Shown here: positions 53,499 through 62,900 of the stretch, in pieces
How positions within the stretch are numbered: the first letter of the stretch is position 1
Layout of the letters: each line of letters begins with the position of its first letter
NCBI RefSeq assembly: GCF_017948455.1
Contig: NZ_JAFFSU010000030.1
Coordinates: forward strand, 1 to 64,000
DNA length: 64,000 bases
Reading direction: 5' to 3'
From: Streptomyces sp. GESEQ-4
GTDB taxonomy: Bacteria; Actinomycetota; Actinomycetes; Streptomycetales; Streptomycetaceae
Made by a program: the position numbers and the translations under genes
Notes under the pieces: model-generated
Databases searched by the model: none
What the model saw: only the letters and a program-made list of their open reading frames with translations
What the model was told of the DNA's origin: nothing

Positions 53499-54253
53499 AC
53501 GAAGGCCTCCACCCGGACACCCGACTCCAGAAGTTTGTGCCGGACCTGGCGGGCCAGCTCCACCGCGCCGGGGGTGTCGCCGTGCAGGCACAAGGACTGG
53601 GCCCGTACGTCGATCTGCGCCCCGGAGTGAGACGTGACGACACCGAGGCGGGCCAGTCCCACCGAGCGTTCCACGACGGTGTCCGGGTCGGTGACCACCG
53701 CGCCGTCCTGCCCGCGCGGGACGAGCGTGCCCTCGTCGGTGTACGCGCGGTCCGCGAACGCCTCTGTGACGGCCGGGAGTCCGGCCTTCCCGGCCAGCTC
53801 CAGCAGCCGGGAGCCGGGCAGCCCGAGCACGGGCAGCGAGGTGTCCGCGAGGAGCACGCCGTCGACGACCGCCCGGGCCTGCTCCTCGTCGTGCACGACG
53901 CGGTTGTAGAGCGCGCCGTGCGGCTTGACGTACGACACGCGCGTGCCCGCCGCGCGGGCGAACACCTCCAGGGCGCCGATCTGGTACGCCACTTCGGCCG
54001 CCAGTTCGGCGGGCGGCACGTCCATCGCGCGCCGCCCGAACCCCGCCAGATCCCGATAGGCGACCTGTGCCCCGATCCGCACCCCGCGCTCGGCCGCCAG
54101 CTCGCACACGCGCCGCATGGTGACCGGGTCCCCGGCGTGGAAGCCGCAGGCCACGTTGGCGCTGGTGACGACGGAGAGCAACTGCTCGTCGTCGGTGAGC
54201 CGCCAGCGGCCGAAGCCCTCGCCGAGGTCGGCGTTCAGATCGATCGCGGTCAT
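53495..54253 (-). CDS. pxpA: 5-oxoprolinase subunit PxpA (LamB/YcsF)
   Basis: 252 residues, TIM-barrel-like: IDLNADLGEGFGRWRLTDDE, ANVACGFHAGDPVTMRRVCE, AQVAYRDLAGFGRRAMD, VKPHGALYN, AFADRAYTDEGTLVPRGQDG AVVTD and SLCLHGDTPGAVELARQV. These are the LamB/YcsF signatures (DLGE, CGFHAGDP, KPHGALYN, LCLHGDTP). Acts in the cytoplasm on 5-oxo-L-proline with PxpB and PxpC. Start ATG 54253; 43 bases after the DUF1445 gene. Confidence 0.94.
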   Translation of the reverse strand: MTAIDLNADLGEGFGRWRLTDDEQLLSVVTSANVACGFHAGDPVTMRRVCELAAERGVRIGAQVAYRDLAGFGRRAMDVPPAELAAEVAYQIGALEVFARAAGTRVSYVKPHGALYNRVVHDEEQARAVVDGVLLADTSLPVLGLPGSRLLELAGKAGLPAVTEAFADRAYTDEGTLVPRGQDGAVVTDPDTVVERSVGLARLGVVTSHSGAQIDVRAQSLCLHGDTPGAVELARQVRHKLLESGVRVEAFV

Positions 54254-54296
54254 CGGTCTCCTCTGGTTCTCGTGCTGCTGCTCATCCCACTGCTGT

Positions 54297-55118
54297 TCAT
54301 CCCACGCGGAACTGCTCGTCGCGGGCGTCGGTGAGGAACATCTGGCCCGGTGCGTGGGTGATGGCGAACGGCGGTCGTGAGGCCATCACCGCGGCCTGCG
54401 GAGTCACTCCGCAGGCCCAGAACACCGGGATGTCGTCCGGGGCCATGTCCACGGGATCACCGAAGTCGGGACGGGCGAGGTCGCCGATGCCGAGCCCCGA
54501 CGGATCGCCGCAGTGCACGGGGCTGCCGTGCACCGCCGGGAGCAGACTGCTCTCCCGGATCGCCGCCGCCAGGTGTTCCGGTGGCACCGGGCGCATGGAC
54601 ACCACCATGGGGCCGTGCAGCCGCCCCGCCGGACGGCACTGACGGCCGGTCACGTACATCGGGACGTTCCGGCCCTGTTCGAGATGGCGGATCGGGACCC
54701 CCGCCTCGGCCAGCGCCCACTCGAAGGTGAAGCTGCAGCCGATCAGGACCGACACCAGATCGTCCCGCCAGTGTCCGCGCACATCCGTCGGCTCGTCCAC
54801 CAACTCGCCGTTCTCCCACACCCGGTAGCGCGGCAGATCGGTGCGCAGGTCGGCGCCGTCCGCGAGGACCGTCGTGAAGGAACCGGCATCCGTGATGTCG
54901 AGCACCGGACACGGCTTCGGGTTGCGCTGGCAGAACACCACCAGGTCGTACGCCCAGTCCGCGGGCACCGCGATCAGATTGGCCTGCGTGTGGCCCGCGG
55001 CGACCCCGGCGGTGGGGCCCGTCAGACCCGCGCGGAAACGGGTGCGGGCGTTGCTCGGGCTCCACGCGTGCGCGTGCCCGTCGACGAGGGCCAAGGGGCG
55101 GTCTTCCGTGCGGTTCAC
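54297..55118 (-). CDS. DUF1445 hydro-lyase (D-glutamate cyclase-like)
   Basis: 273 residues of the DUF1445 family: FRAGLTGPTAGVAAGHTQAN, FCQRNPKPCPVLDITDAG, IGCSFTFEWALAEAGVPIRH, GLGIGDLARPDFGDPVDMAP and FWACGVTPQAAVMASRPPFA. Members have been linked to D-glutamate cyclisation to 5-oxoproline, which fits its place beside pxpABC: D-glutamate could enter the same route. GTG start 55118 overlaps the transporter stop by four bases. Confidence 0.85.
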   Translation of the reverse strand: MNRTEDRPLALVDGHAHAWSPSNARTRFRAGLTGPTAGVAAGHTQANLIAVPADWAYDLVVFCQRNPKPCPVLDITDAGSFTTVLADGADLRTDLPRYRVWENGELVDEPTDVRGHWRDDLVSVLIGCSFTFEWALAEAGVPIRHLEQGRNVPMYVTGRQCRPAGRLHGPMVVSMRPVPPEHLAAAIRESSLLPAVHGSPVHCGDPSGLGIGDLARPDFGDPVDMAPDDIPVFWACGVTPQAAVMASRPPFAITHAPGQMFLTDARDEQFRVG

Positions 55119-56416
55119 TCGAGCTCCTTCCCGCGCGTCTCGGGCAGCCCGAGCAGCGCCAGCGCTGCCACCCCGTATCCGATCGCCCCGAAGACCAGCG
55201 CTCCGCCCACGCCCCAGCTGTCGGCCAGGAAGCCGACCGTGGTGGGGAAGATGGCGCCCACAGCGCGACCGGCGTTGTAGGTGAAGCCCTGTCCCGCGCC
55301 GCGCACCGCGGTCGGGTACAGCTCGCTCAGGTAGGAACCGAAGCCGCTGAAGATCGCCGACATACAGAACCCGAGCGGGAAACCGAGCACCAGGAGCAGG
55401 GTGTTGGCGCCGCTCGGGATGTTCCCGTACGCCACGATGCAGACCGCGGACAGCAGCGCGAAGAGCCAGATGTTGCGCCGGCGGCCGAGCCGGTCGGTGA
55501 GGTAACCGCCGGTCAGATAGCCGAGGAAGGCGCCGGAGATCAGGAACGTCAGATAGCCGCCGGTGTTGACGACCGACAGGCCGCGATCGGTCTTCAGGTA
55601 CGTCGGCACCCAGGTGGCCAGCGTGTAGTAGCCGCCCTGGACGCCGGTGGACAGCAGCATCGCGAAGATCGTGGTGCGGAGCAGGTCGGGCTTGAAGATC
55701 GCCTTGAAGGAGCCCTTGCCCGCGCTCTTCTGCCGTACCGCTATCGCCTCGGGCGCGTCCTGCACCTGGCGCCGCATCCAGACGACGAGCAGTGCGGGCA
55801 GCGCTCCGGTCCAGAACATCACGCGCCAGGCCAGATCGTCGTCCATGACGGAGAACACCAACGTGTACATGATCGCGGCCAGCGCCCAGCCGACCGCCCA
55901 GGAGCTCTGGATCACGCCGAGCGTGCGGCCCCGGTGCTTGGCGCTCGCGTACTCGGCGACCAGGATCGCGCCGACCGCCCACTCACCGCCGAAGCCGAGG
56001 CCCTGGAGGGCGCGGAAGACCAGCAGGGACTCGAAGTTGGGGGCGAAGCCACAGGCGACGGTGAAGACCGCGTAGGTGATCACCGTGATCATCAGTGCCC
56101 TGACCCGGCCGAACCGGTCGGCCATCACGCCCGCGAGGGCGCCGCCGATGCCGGACGCCAGCAGCGTCACGGTGGTGAACAGGCCGGTCTGGCCGCTGTT
56201 CAGGCCGAAGTACGCGGCCAGCGCGACCATGCTCAGCGGCAGTGTGAAGTAGTCGTAGGAGTCGAGGGCATAGCCGCCGAACGCGCCGGCGAAGGCGCGG
56301 CGGCCGCGCGGACCCAGGGCGCGCAGCCAGCCCAACGCGCCGTCGTCGGCGGTGTTTTCATCTGTGGCCGGGTGGGCGTCGCTGGTCAGGGCCTGCGGTG
56401 GAGGGGTCGTGCTCAT
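55115..56416 (-). CDS. MFS transporter, metabolite:H+ symporter type
   Basis: 433 residues, 12 helices. GGALAGVMADRFGRVRALMI (motif A), LQGLGFGGEWAVGAILVAEY (the MHS family signature between helices 4-5) and GGYLTDRLGRRRNIWLFALL (second motif A) fit the metabolite:H+ symporter branch. In this operon it probably imports 5-oxoproline or a related acid. ATG 56416 follows gaggtg; an upstream in-frame ATG at 56479 lacks a site. First gene of the leftward pxp operon. Confidence 0.88.
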   Translation of the reverse strand: MSTTPPPQALTSDAHPATDENTADDGALGWLRALGPRGRRAFAGAFGGYALDSYDYFTLPLSMVALAAYFGLNSGQTGLFTTVTLLASGIGGALAGVMADRFGRVRALMITVITYAVFTVACGFAPNFESLLVFRALQGLGFGGEWAVGAILVAEYASAKHRGRTLGVIQSSWAVGWALAAIMYTLVFSVMDDDLAWRVMFWTGALPALLVVWMRRQVQDAPEAIAVRQKSAGKGSFKAIFKPDLLRTTIFAMLLSTGVQGGYYTLATWVPTYLKTDRGLSVVNTGGYLTFLISGAFLGYLTGGYLTDRLGRRRNIWLFALLSAVCIVAYGNIPSGANTLLLVLGFPLGFCMSAIFSGFGSYLSELYPTAVRGAGQGFTYNAGRAVGAIFPTTVGFLADSWGVGGALVFGAIGYGVAALALLGLPETRGKELE

Positions 56417-56525
56417 GGGCACCTCGCAGAGGGAGGACGGAGAGTGCGTGAGGACTGAGCCGGGCCGTGCGGAAGCCATGGGCGCCGTCGTGAGCGGGAC
56501 GGTGACGCCGTTCGTAGCAACGTAG

Positions 56526-56544
56526 AGGATCGTTCAACGATCCT
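56526..56544. promoter_or_regulatory. Palindromic GntR/FadR-type operator
   Basis: AGGATCGTT-C-AACGATCCT is a perfect 9-bp inverted repeat with one central base, within the 176-base gap between the divergent pxp operon and GntR gene. TTGAAG-like sequence flanks it on the minus strand, so it overlaps the promoter of the pxp operon. Confidence 0.7.
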
Positions 56545-56592
56545 TCAATACCTATGTTGTTTCGTTCTTGTGTCTGCTGTTGAATTCCGGGC

Positions 56593-57288
56593 ATGGACGA
56601 GCAACTGTCGGGACTGGCCGACGATCGCGCCCTCCTCGGGCGCACCAGCACCGCGGAACGGGTCTCGGACATCCTCAGGAGCCGGATCGCCGAGGGCTAT
56701 TTCCCGCCCGGGACACGGCTGTCGGAGGACAGCATCGGCGGCGCGCTCGGCGTCTCCCGCAACACGCTGCGCGAGGCGTTCCGGCTGCTCACCCATGAAC
56801 GGCTGCTCGTCCACGAGCTGAACCGGGGCGTCTTCGTCCGGGTGCTGACCGTCGAGGATGTCGAGGACATCTACCGCACCCGCGGCCTGGTCGAATGCGC
56901 CGTCGTCCGGGGACTCGGCGAACCGCCGTACGCGGTGGACGGGCTCGCGGAGGCCGTCGCCGAGGGACAGCGGGCGGCGCGCGAAGGTGACTGGAAAGGG
57001 CTGGGTACGGCCAACATCCACTTCCACCGGGAGCTGGTCGCGCTCGCCGGCAGCGAGCGCACCGACGAGCTGATGCGGAGCGTCTTCGCCGAACTGCGGC
57101 TGGCGTTCCATGTCGTGGACGACCCGCGGCGGCTGCACGAGCCGTACCTGGCGCGCAATCTGCAGATCCTCCAGGCGCTGCAGGCGGGCGAGCCGGTCGA
57201 GGCCGAGAAGCTGCTCGCGGTCTATCTCGACGACTCGCTGGAGCGGGTGGTCGAGGTGTATCTGCGGCGGGTGGGCGAGGACGGATAG
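56593..57288 (+). CDS. FadR-type GntR regulator of the pxp operon
   Basis: 231 residues: winged helix STAERVSDILRSRIAEGYFP then DSIGGALGVSRNTLREAFRL, and an all-helical FCD ligand domain with DIYRTRGLVECAVVRGLGEP, ANIHFHRELVALAGSERTDE (metal-binding D-x-x-x-H) and HEPYLARNLQILQALQAGEP. Divergent from the pxp operon; it likely represses it until 5-oxoproline or a related acid binds. ATG 56593. Confidence 0.88.
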   Translation: MDEQLSGLADDRALLGRTSTAERVSDILRSRIAEGYFPPGTRLSEDSIGGALGVSRNTLREAFRLLTHERLLVHELNRGVFVRVLTVEDVEDIYRTRGLVECAVVRGLGEPPYAVDGLAEAVAEGQRAAREGDWKGLGTANIHFHRELVALAGSERTDELMRSVFAELRLAFHVVDDPRRLHEPYLARNLQILQALQAGEPVEAEKLLAVYLDDSLERVVEVYLRRVGEDG

Positions 57289-57375
57289 CAGGTCCTGGGG
57301 GTGTGACAACCGTGACGCCGGGGTCCATCTGAGTCGTTTGGGGCGTTGTCAGACCGAGGACTTAGTCTGTGCACC

Positions 57376-58902
57376 GTGACTTCGCCTGCATCGACGGACC
57401 GTGTTCCGCCCCAGTTCACCGCGGGGCCGCGCCCAGCTCTGGGCCCGGCCGCCGACGAGGGACTGGCGCGGCGGCTGCGCGCGCTCGCCTGCACCGCGCC
57501 GCTGCACGACCTGGACGCCCGCAAGGCCAACCTCGCGGGCGAGTACTCGGTGTACGGCATGGCCGAGGTCGCCCTCTCCGCCATCGACCTCGTCACGCTG
57601 AACATGGACTTCGACACCGGCGCCGACCACGATCAGATCGTCGCCCGGCTCATCCCGCGCATCGCCGCGCAGGCCCCGCAGCGGCCCGTCGTCGAGCATG
57701 AGCGGGTGGCCCGGTGGGTGCTGGAGAACCTGATCAATGTCGGCAGCGTCGATCGCGGCTTCCGCGCGGTTTACGGGACTTTCGCGCCGGACGGTACGTA
57801 TGTCCGGCGGGACTACGACTTCAAGCTGATCGAGGAGGTGCCGGGGCCTGGCGGCAGCGTCTATCTCCGTACGACGGACGAAGCCGTCAATGTGCTGGTC
57901 GGCGCCCTCGACACCGACGTCACCAGCGCCCAGATCGCCGCCGAGGTCAAGCTGGAGGTGCTGATCAACCGGGGGCGGCTCGCGGACGCGCAGCTCGCCG
58001 CCGAGCAGGCCCGGTATCGGACCGTGCAGTACTCCGAGACGCTGCGGCGGGCGCTGGATGCCACCCGGCGCAATGTGCGCGCCGTCGACTGGCTCAGCGC
58101 CGTACCCGACATGATCGCCGAGGCGCTGGAGCATGTCGCCGACCGTTATCGGCACGAGAACGCGATCCTCACGAACATCCGCAAGGCGCGGGACGAGTCG
58201 GAGGACCCCGAACACAAGCGACGTGCGGCCGAGCTGGTCGACATCGTGAAGGACTGCATTCGACGGCATACGCAGTTGCAGTCTCGACTGTTGGAGGCAG
58301 GGCCGCTGTTCCGGGCGGAGCAGGACCGGCAGGCGTTCGCCACGCCGATGGCGTCGTCGGGGATCGATCTGTACGGGCATCTTGTCGCGCCGGTGCTGCC
58401 GTTGGAGCTGGAGCGGGCGGTTCGGGTCACGGATGCGTTCTTCGCTCGCGGGACCGGGTTGCGTACTCCGGTGTCCGTTCGGGTGGGGGACCTGGTGGAC
58501 ATACTGCTGACTCCGCCGGTGGAGCGGGAGCATCTCGGTGCGGAGATGCCTGAGCCGGATCTCATTGCCACGCCGGATGACAGTCGGTTCAGTGAGGAGC
58601 AGTTGGCTGCGGCGATGGAGCTGCTAGATCTGCCTGCGGATGCCCCCCGGCGGTTGTCGGGGTTGCTTGTTGAGGCGCGTAAGCGAGATGCCGACTTGCC
58701 GTATCTCGTGGCTCTGTTGGCAGTCCATGCAGCCAGTCCGCCTGTGGGCACTGCCTACCGGCAGGGTGAGGAGAAGCTGCTGTTCGCCGTGGACGACGGG
58801 ACCGAGCTGGATGATCCCGAGTTCGGGGGTGCGGACCTCATCGTGGGGACGGCTTTGTTGGATGCGGTGGGGATGGCGGCGGATCGGAGTGAGGCCGCGT
58901 GA
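57376..58902 (+). CDS. Kleisin/MukF-like subunit of an SMC-type complex
   Basis: 508 residues, predicted almost entirely helical. The N-terminal region ACTAPLHDLDARKANLAGEY and VVEHERVARWVLENLINVGS resembles a winged-helix start; a middle segment (AEQARYRTVQYSETLRRALD, ILTNIRKARDESEDPEHKRR) is coiled-coil-like; the C-terminus returns to a compact fold (EEKLLFAVDDGTELDDPEFG). Its size, helical layout and place before a MukE-like gene and an SMC-like gene suggest a kleisin of a MukBEF/MksBEF/Wadjet-like complex. No sequence family match was made. GTG start 57376 is a choice; 57346 TTG is less likely. Confidence 0.6.
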   Translation: MTSPASTDRVPPQFTAGPRPALGPAADEGLARRLRALACTAPLHDLDARKANLAGEYSVYGMAEVALSAIDLVTLNMDFDTGADHDQIVARLIPRIAAQAPQRPVVEHERVARWVLENLINVGSVDRGFRAVYGTFAPDGTYVRRDYDFKLIEEVPGPGGSVYLRTTDEAVNVLVGALDTDVTSAQIAAEVKLEVLINRGRLADAQLAAEQARYRTVQYSETLRRALDATRRNVRAVDWLSAVPDMIAEALEHVADRYRHENAILTNIRKARDESEDPEHKRRAAELVDIVKDCIRRHTQLQSRLLEAGPLFRAEQDRQAFATPMASSGIDLYGHLVAPVLPLELERAVRVTDAFFARGTGLRTPVSVRVGDLVDILLTPPVEREHLGAEMPEPDLIATPDDSRFSEEQLAAAMELLDLPADAPRRLSGLLVEARKRDADLPYLVALLAVHAASPPVGTAYRQGEEKLLFAVDDGTELDDPEFGGADLIVGTALLDAVGMAADRSEAA

Positions 58903-58924
58903 TGTCTGCCGGGTGCGGGTGGTC

Positions 58925-58955
58925 TGTGGCTGGTCGCGCAGTTCCCCGCGCCCCT
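58925..58955 (+). repeat. Second copy of 31-base dispersed repeat
   Basis: Identical for 31 bases to 51935-51965, but the following sequence differs (aaaagcc) and no stem is formed. It lies in the 103-base gap inside the SMC-type operon. Confidence 0.85.
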
Positions 58956-59005
58956 AAAAGCCTTGTTCTGCCCCCTGTTTGTCAGATGCCCGAGGAGTTT
59001 CGATC

Positions 59006-59887
59006 GTGACCGAGCACGTCGACTGGAGTGAGCCGGAGGTGGCCGCCTCCGCGCCGGTGGCGCCCGCCGTCACGCCTGCCGATGCCGCTGACGCTGCTCG
59101 GCTCGTTGCCTTTGGGTTGCAGCCGAAACTGCAGCCGGCGCGGGATCAGGAGTATGCCGAGTTGCTGCGGCGGTATCGGGAGGATCCGTCGTTCGCTCGG
59201 CTTGCTGATGCTGTTGCCGCCGGGCTCGGTCTCGTCGTGCTGGAGGTGTCTCCGCGCGCGGGGATGGCCGTTACCGCTGCCGAGGATTCGGTGTTCGCCG
59301 TGCGGATGGGGGATTATGCCCGCCGGACTTCCGCCGACTCCGGGGACCGGTTCCTGCATGGGCTCGCTCATCTCGCCGTTGCCGCCATGGCGTTCCCGCG
59401 GCCCGAGGACCTTGCTGATGACGGGTACATCGGGCGGATCACGGTCAACGGGGTCGATGCGTTCGTACGGCAGGCCTGTCGGCGGCTGGAGGAGCGGGCC
59501 GAGGTGCGGGGGGAGAACACCGATCCGGCCACGGACGCGCCCGGCCTTGAGGCCGCCTGGCGGATCTGGGTGAGACGGAGTGCGACCGGTGCCACCAAGG
59601 ACGCGCGAAGACTGGCCGGTTCGACGACCGGCATCATCGGCAAGGCCGTCGCCTTCCTGACCGACTCCGGGTTTCTGCAGCGCACGGGCGACGACAACGG
59701 CGGGACGTATCGGACAACGGCCCGGTATCAGCTCCAGGTGCGTGACATGGCGGGCAGTGCGGCCATGGCCGAGCTGCTGGAACTGGGCGTCGTGCCGGTC
59801 ACCGACGGGACACCGACGCTGCTGCCCGCCGAGGAGTCCGACGACTCGGAGCTGGTGGCCGACGCCGGGCTGCCGTTCCACTCCTGA
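59006..59887 (+). CDS. MukE-like subunit of an SMC-type complex
   Basis: 293 residues from GTG 59006, preceded by gaggag at 58992; a TTG at 58979 is worse. PKLQPARDQEYAELLRRYRE, FLHGLAHLAVAAMAFPRPED and a C-terminal winged-helix-like GKAVAFLTDSGFLQRTGDDN are visible. Tandem winged helices following the kleisin-like gene and preceding the ATPase match MukE/MksE/JetB position and size. Assignment is by context and fold impression. 36 bases separate it from the SMC gene. Confidence 0.6.
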   Translation: MTEHVDWSEPEVAASAPVAPAVTPADAADAARLVAFGLQPKLQPARDQEYAELLRRYREDPSFARLADAVAAGLGLVVLEVSPRAGMAVTAAEDSVFAVRMGDYARRTSADSGDRFLHGLAHLAVAAMAFPRPEDLADDGYIGRITVNGVDAFVRQACRRLEERAEVRGENTDPATDAPGLEAAWRIWVRRSATGATKDARRLAGSTTGIIGKAVAFLTDSGFLQRTGDDNGGTYRTTARYQLQVRDMAGSAAMAELLELGVVPVTDGTPTLLPAEESDDSELVADAGLPFHS

Positions 59888-59923
59888 CCGCATCGACTGC
59901 CTTCACGACTACGAGAGTCCGCC

Positions 59924-62900
59924 ATGTACGAGCTGTCCCGGGTCCGCCTCTACTCCATCGGTCCGGCCGGTGCGCGCTACGCCGACACCGTGCTTGACCT
60001 GCGGGGAGTCGGCGAGCCCGTGCCCGACCCCGCGCCCACGCAGGCGGAGTTCTTCGAGGAGGAGCCCGTCGGCCCGCCGCGCCGGCCCGCGCCGGCCGGT
60101 GTGCTCTTCCTGGAGAACGGCGGCGGCAAGTCCGTCCTGCTCAAACTGATCTTCTCGGTGATGCTGCCGGGGCACCGGAACACGCTGGGCGGCGCCAGCT
60201 CCGGTGTGCTGCGCAAGTTCCTGCTCGCCGACGACTGCGGGCATGTGGCGCTGGAGTGGCAGCACGTGCTGACGGGCGAGTGCGTCGTCGTCGGCAAGGT
60301 GAGCGAGTGGCGCGGGCGGCAGGTTTCGAACGATCCGCGGAAGTTTGCCGAGGCCTGGTACTCGTTCCGGCCGGGGCCAGGGCTGAGCCTGGACAATCTG
60401 CCGGTCGCCGAGTCCACCGCCGTACGGCCGTCCGCCGAGGGCGCGTCCGGTGCGCAGGGGCGGCGGCGCACCATGAAGGGCTTCCGGGACGCCCTCACCG
60501 AGGCCGGGAAGGCGTATCCGCATCTGGAGGTGCACTGGGAGGAGATCCACGACCGGTGGATCGAGCATCTCGGCGACCTCGGTCTCGACCCCGAACTCTT
60601 CCGTTACCAGCGGGAGATGAACTCCGATGAGGGCGAGGCGGCGGGTCTCTTCGCGGTCAAGAAGGACTCCGACTTCACGGATCTCCTGCTGCGGGCGGTG
60701 ACCGATACACGCGACACCGACGGTCTCGCCGACCTGGTCGGCGGCTTCGGCAACAAGCTGGGGCGGCGAGCGGAACTGATCGCCGAACGTGAGTTCACCG
60801 CCGGGTCGGTCGACCTGCTGGGGCGGATCGTCGAGGCTGCCGAGGCGCGGGCACGCGCGCGTGACATCCATGCCGGTGCCGAGCGGCGGACCCGGACGCT
60901 GGCCCGGCGGCTGTCCGCGCGTGGTGCGCAGGAGCGGGTGCGCGCCGCCGACCTCGCCCAGCGGGTCACCGGCGCCGCGCAGGCCGTCACGCACGCCGAG
61001 GGCGCGCGGGAGCGCAGTGCGCTGATCGCCGCCGAACTCGCCTACCGGCACGCTTCCTTGGCGCTTGCCGGCGCCGAGAAGTCGGCCGCCGCGCAGAAGC
61101 GGGAGCTTGCGGACGCGCGCACTCTGCACTCCGCCTGGCAGGCCGCCGAGGCGGTGCTGCGGCACCGCGCCGCCGCCGACCGGGTGGCCAGGGTCGCTGC
61201 CGCCATCCAGGAGGCCGAGCGTGACGCCGCACCGGCCCTCGCCGCGCGCGCCAAGGCCGCCGTCGATCTCGTACGGGCTCTGCACGCGGCCGCGGACGGC
61301 GCCGAAGCACTGGCCAACGAAGGGGAGGAGCGGTCGGCGGCGCTCCAGGAGGTCAGCGAGTCCGCCCACCGGGACGCCACTTCCGCCGCCACGGAAGCCC
61401 AGCGCGCTCGCAGCGAGGCCGGGCATCTGCGACAGCGGCTGTCCGAGGTCGAGCAGGAGACCGCGGAGGCGGTGCGTGCGGGCTGGCTCGACGACAGCGC
61501 GCCCGACGCCGATCCCGCGCGGGCCGCGCTCGCCGCCAGCGACGCCGAGAAGACGGCGGTCGCCTCCTGGGACACCGCACGCGAGGCATCCCACCGGGCC
61601 ACCGAGCACGCCCGGGAAGCGGCCTCGGCTGAGTCCCGCGCGGAACTCACGGCGGCCCGCGCGGCAGACGCGGCAACGGCCGCGAAACGGTCGTACGAGG
61701 CGGAACGCCGCCTCGCCGAGGGCCTCGCGGTGGAGGAGCGGCTGGCGGCGCTGCTGAGCCTGACCGGTGTCTCCGGAGCGGTGGGTACGGTTCCGGGGCC
61801 CCGGACGGGGGCGGATGGTGCAGCTGGGCGTGAGCGCTCCGACACGGCTGGACGTGGCGGGTCCGTTCGTGGCGGGAGTGGCGCGTCCGGTGGAGGCGAT
61901 GGCGGGGAGGCGGGTGGCGGCGGGTCCGCGCGGGCCGGGAGTGGCGCGTCCGGTGGGGGCGACGGTGGCGAGGCGGGTGACGGCGGCGGGGACGCGCGCG
62001 CCGGAAGCGAGCCGTCCGTCGAAGCCGGAGGTGGTGCGTCCGGCGGAGGCACGAGGTCTGCGAACGGCGATGGCGCCGAGCCGCGCTCCCGGGTCGGCCT
62101 GACGACCCCGCGTCCCCTCACCCAAGGCCTCCTCACCCCCGAGGAGCTCGACCGCTGCGCTGACGACCTCCGTCAGCTCCTCGACGCCGCCGTCGCCTCC
62201 GCCGAGCGCCAGCTGTTCGAGCTGCGGACCGCTGCCGCCGACGATGCCCGGATCCTGGGCGCGCTCGGTGACGGCGGACTGCTGCCGCCCGGGCCCGACG
62301 TGCTGGCCACCGTGGAGTTCCTCGGCGAGCACGGCATCCCGGCGCTGCCCGGATGGCGGTATCTCGCGCAGGCCGTGGACCCCGCCGATCACGCGCGCGT
62401 TCTGGCCGCCCGGCCGGAGCTGGTCGACGGCGTGATCATCACCGACCCCGCCACGCACGCGCGTGCCCGCGAGGCGCTGAGCGAGGCGGCGCTGCTGCCG
62501 CGGTCCGCCGTCGCGGTCGGTACGGCCGCTGCCCTGCTCGCCCCGACTCCGGCACCCGACGCGAGCGGCGGCGACGTCTTCCTCGTACCGCCGAACCCCG
62601 CCATGCACGACGAGCACGCCGCTGACGAGGAACGGCAGGCGCTGCGGGCGCGGGCGACCGAGCGGGACGAGGAGATCCGGACGCTTGCGGCACGGCTCGG
62701 CAAGGACCGGGAACTGACCGCGCGCCTGGCGTCCTGGCGTACCGGTTGCCCGGCCGGACGGCTGGTCGAGCTGGCGGAGGCGGCCCGGGAGACACGCGCG
62801 TTCGCCGAGGAGGCCGAGGCCGAGCTGGCCGAGGCGCGCACCGTCCGGGCGGAGGCCGACGAAGCCGCCGCCGGGGCCGCACAGGTACGGGACGAGCGGC

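Noticed and set aside
56417..56479. Longer N-terminus for MHS transporter
   Set aside because: ATG at 56479 lacks a ribosome site and codes polar residues; ATG 56416 follows gaggtg.
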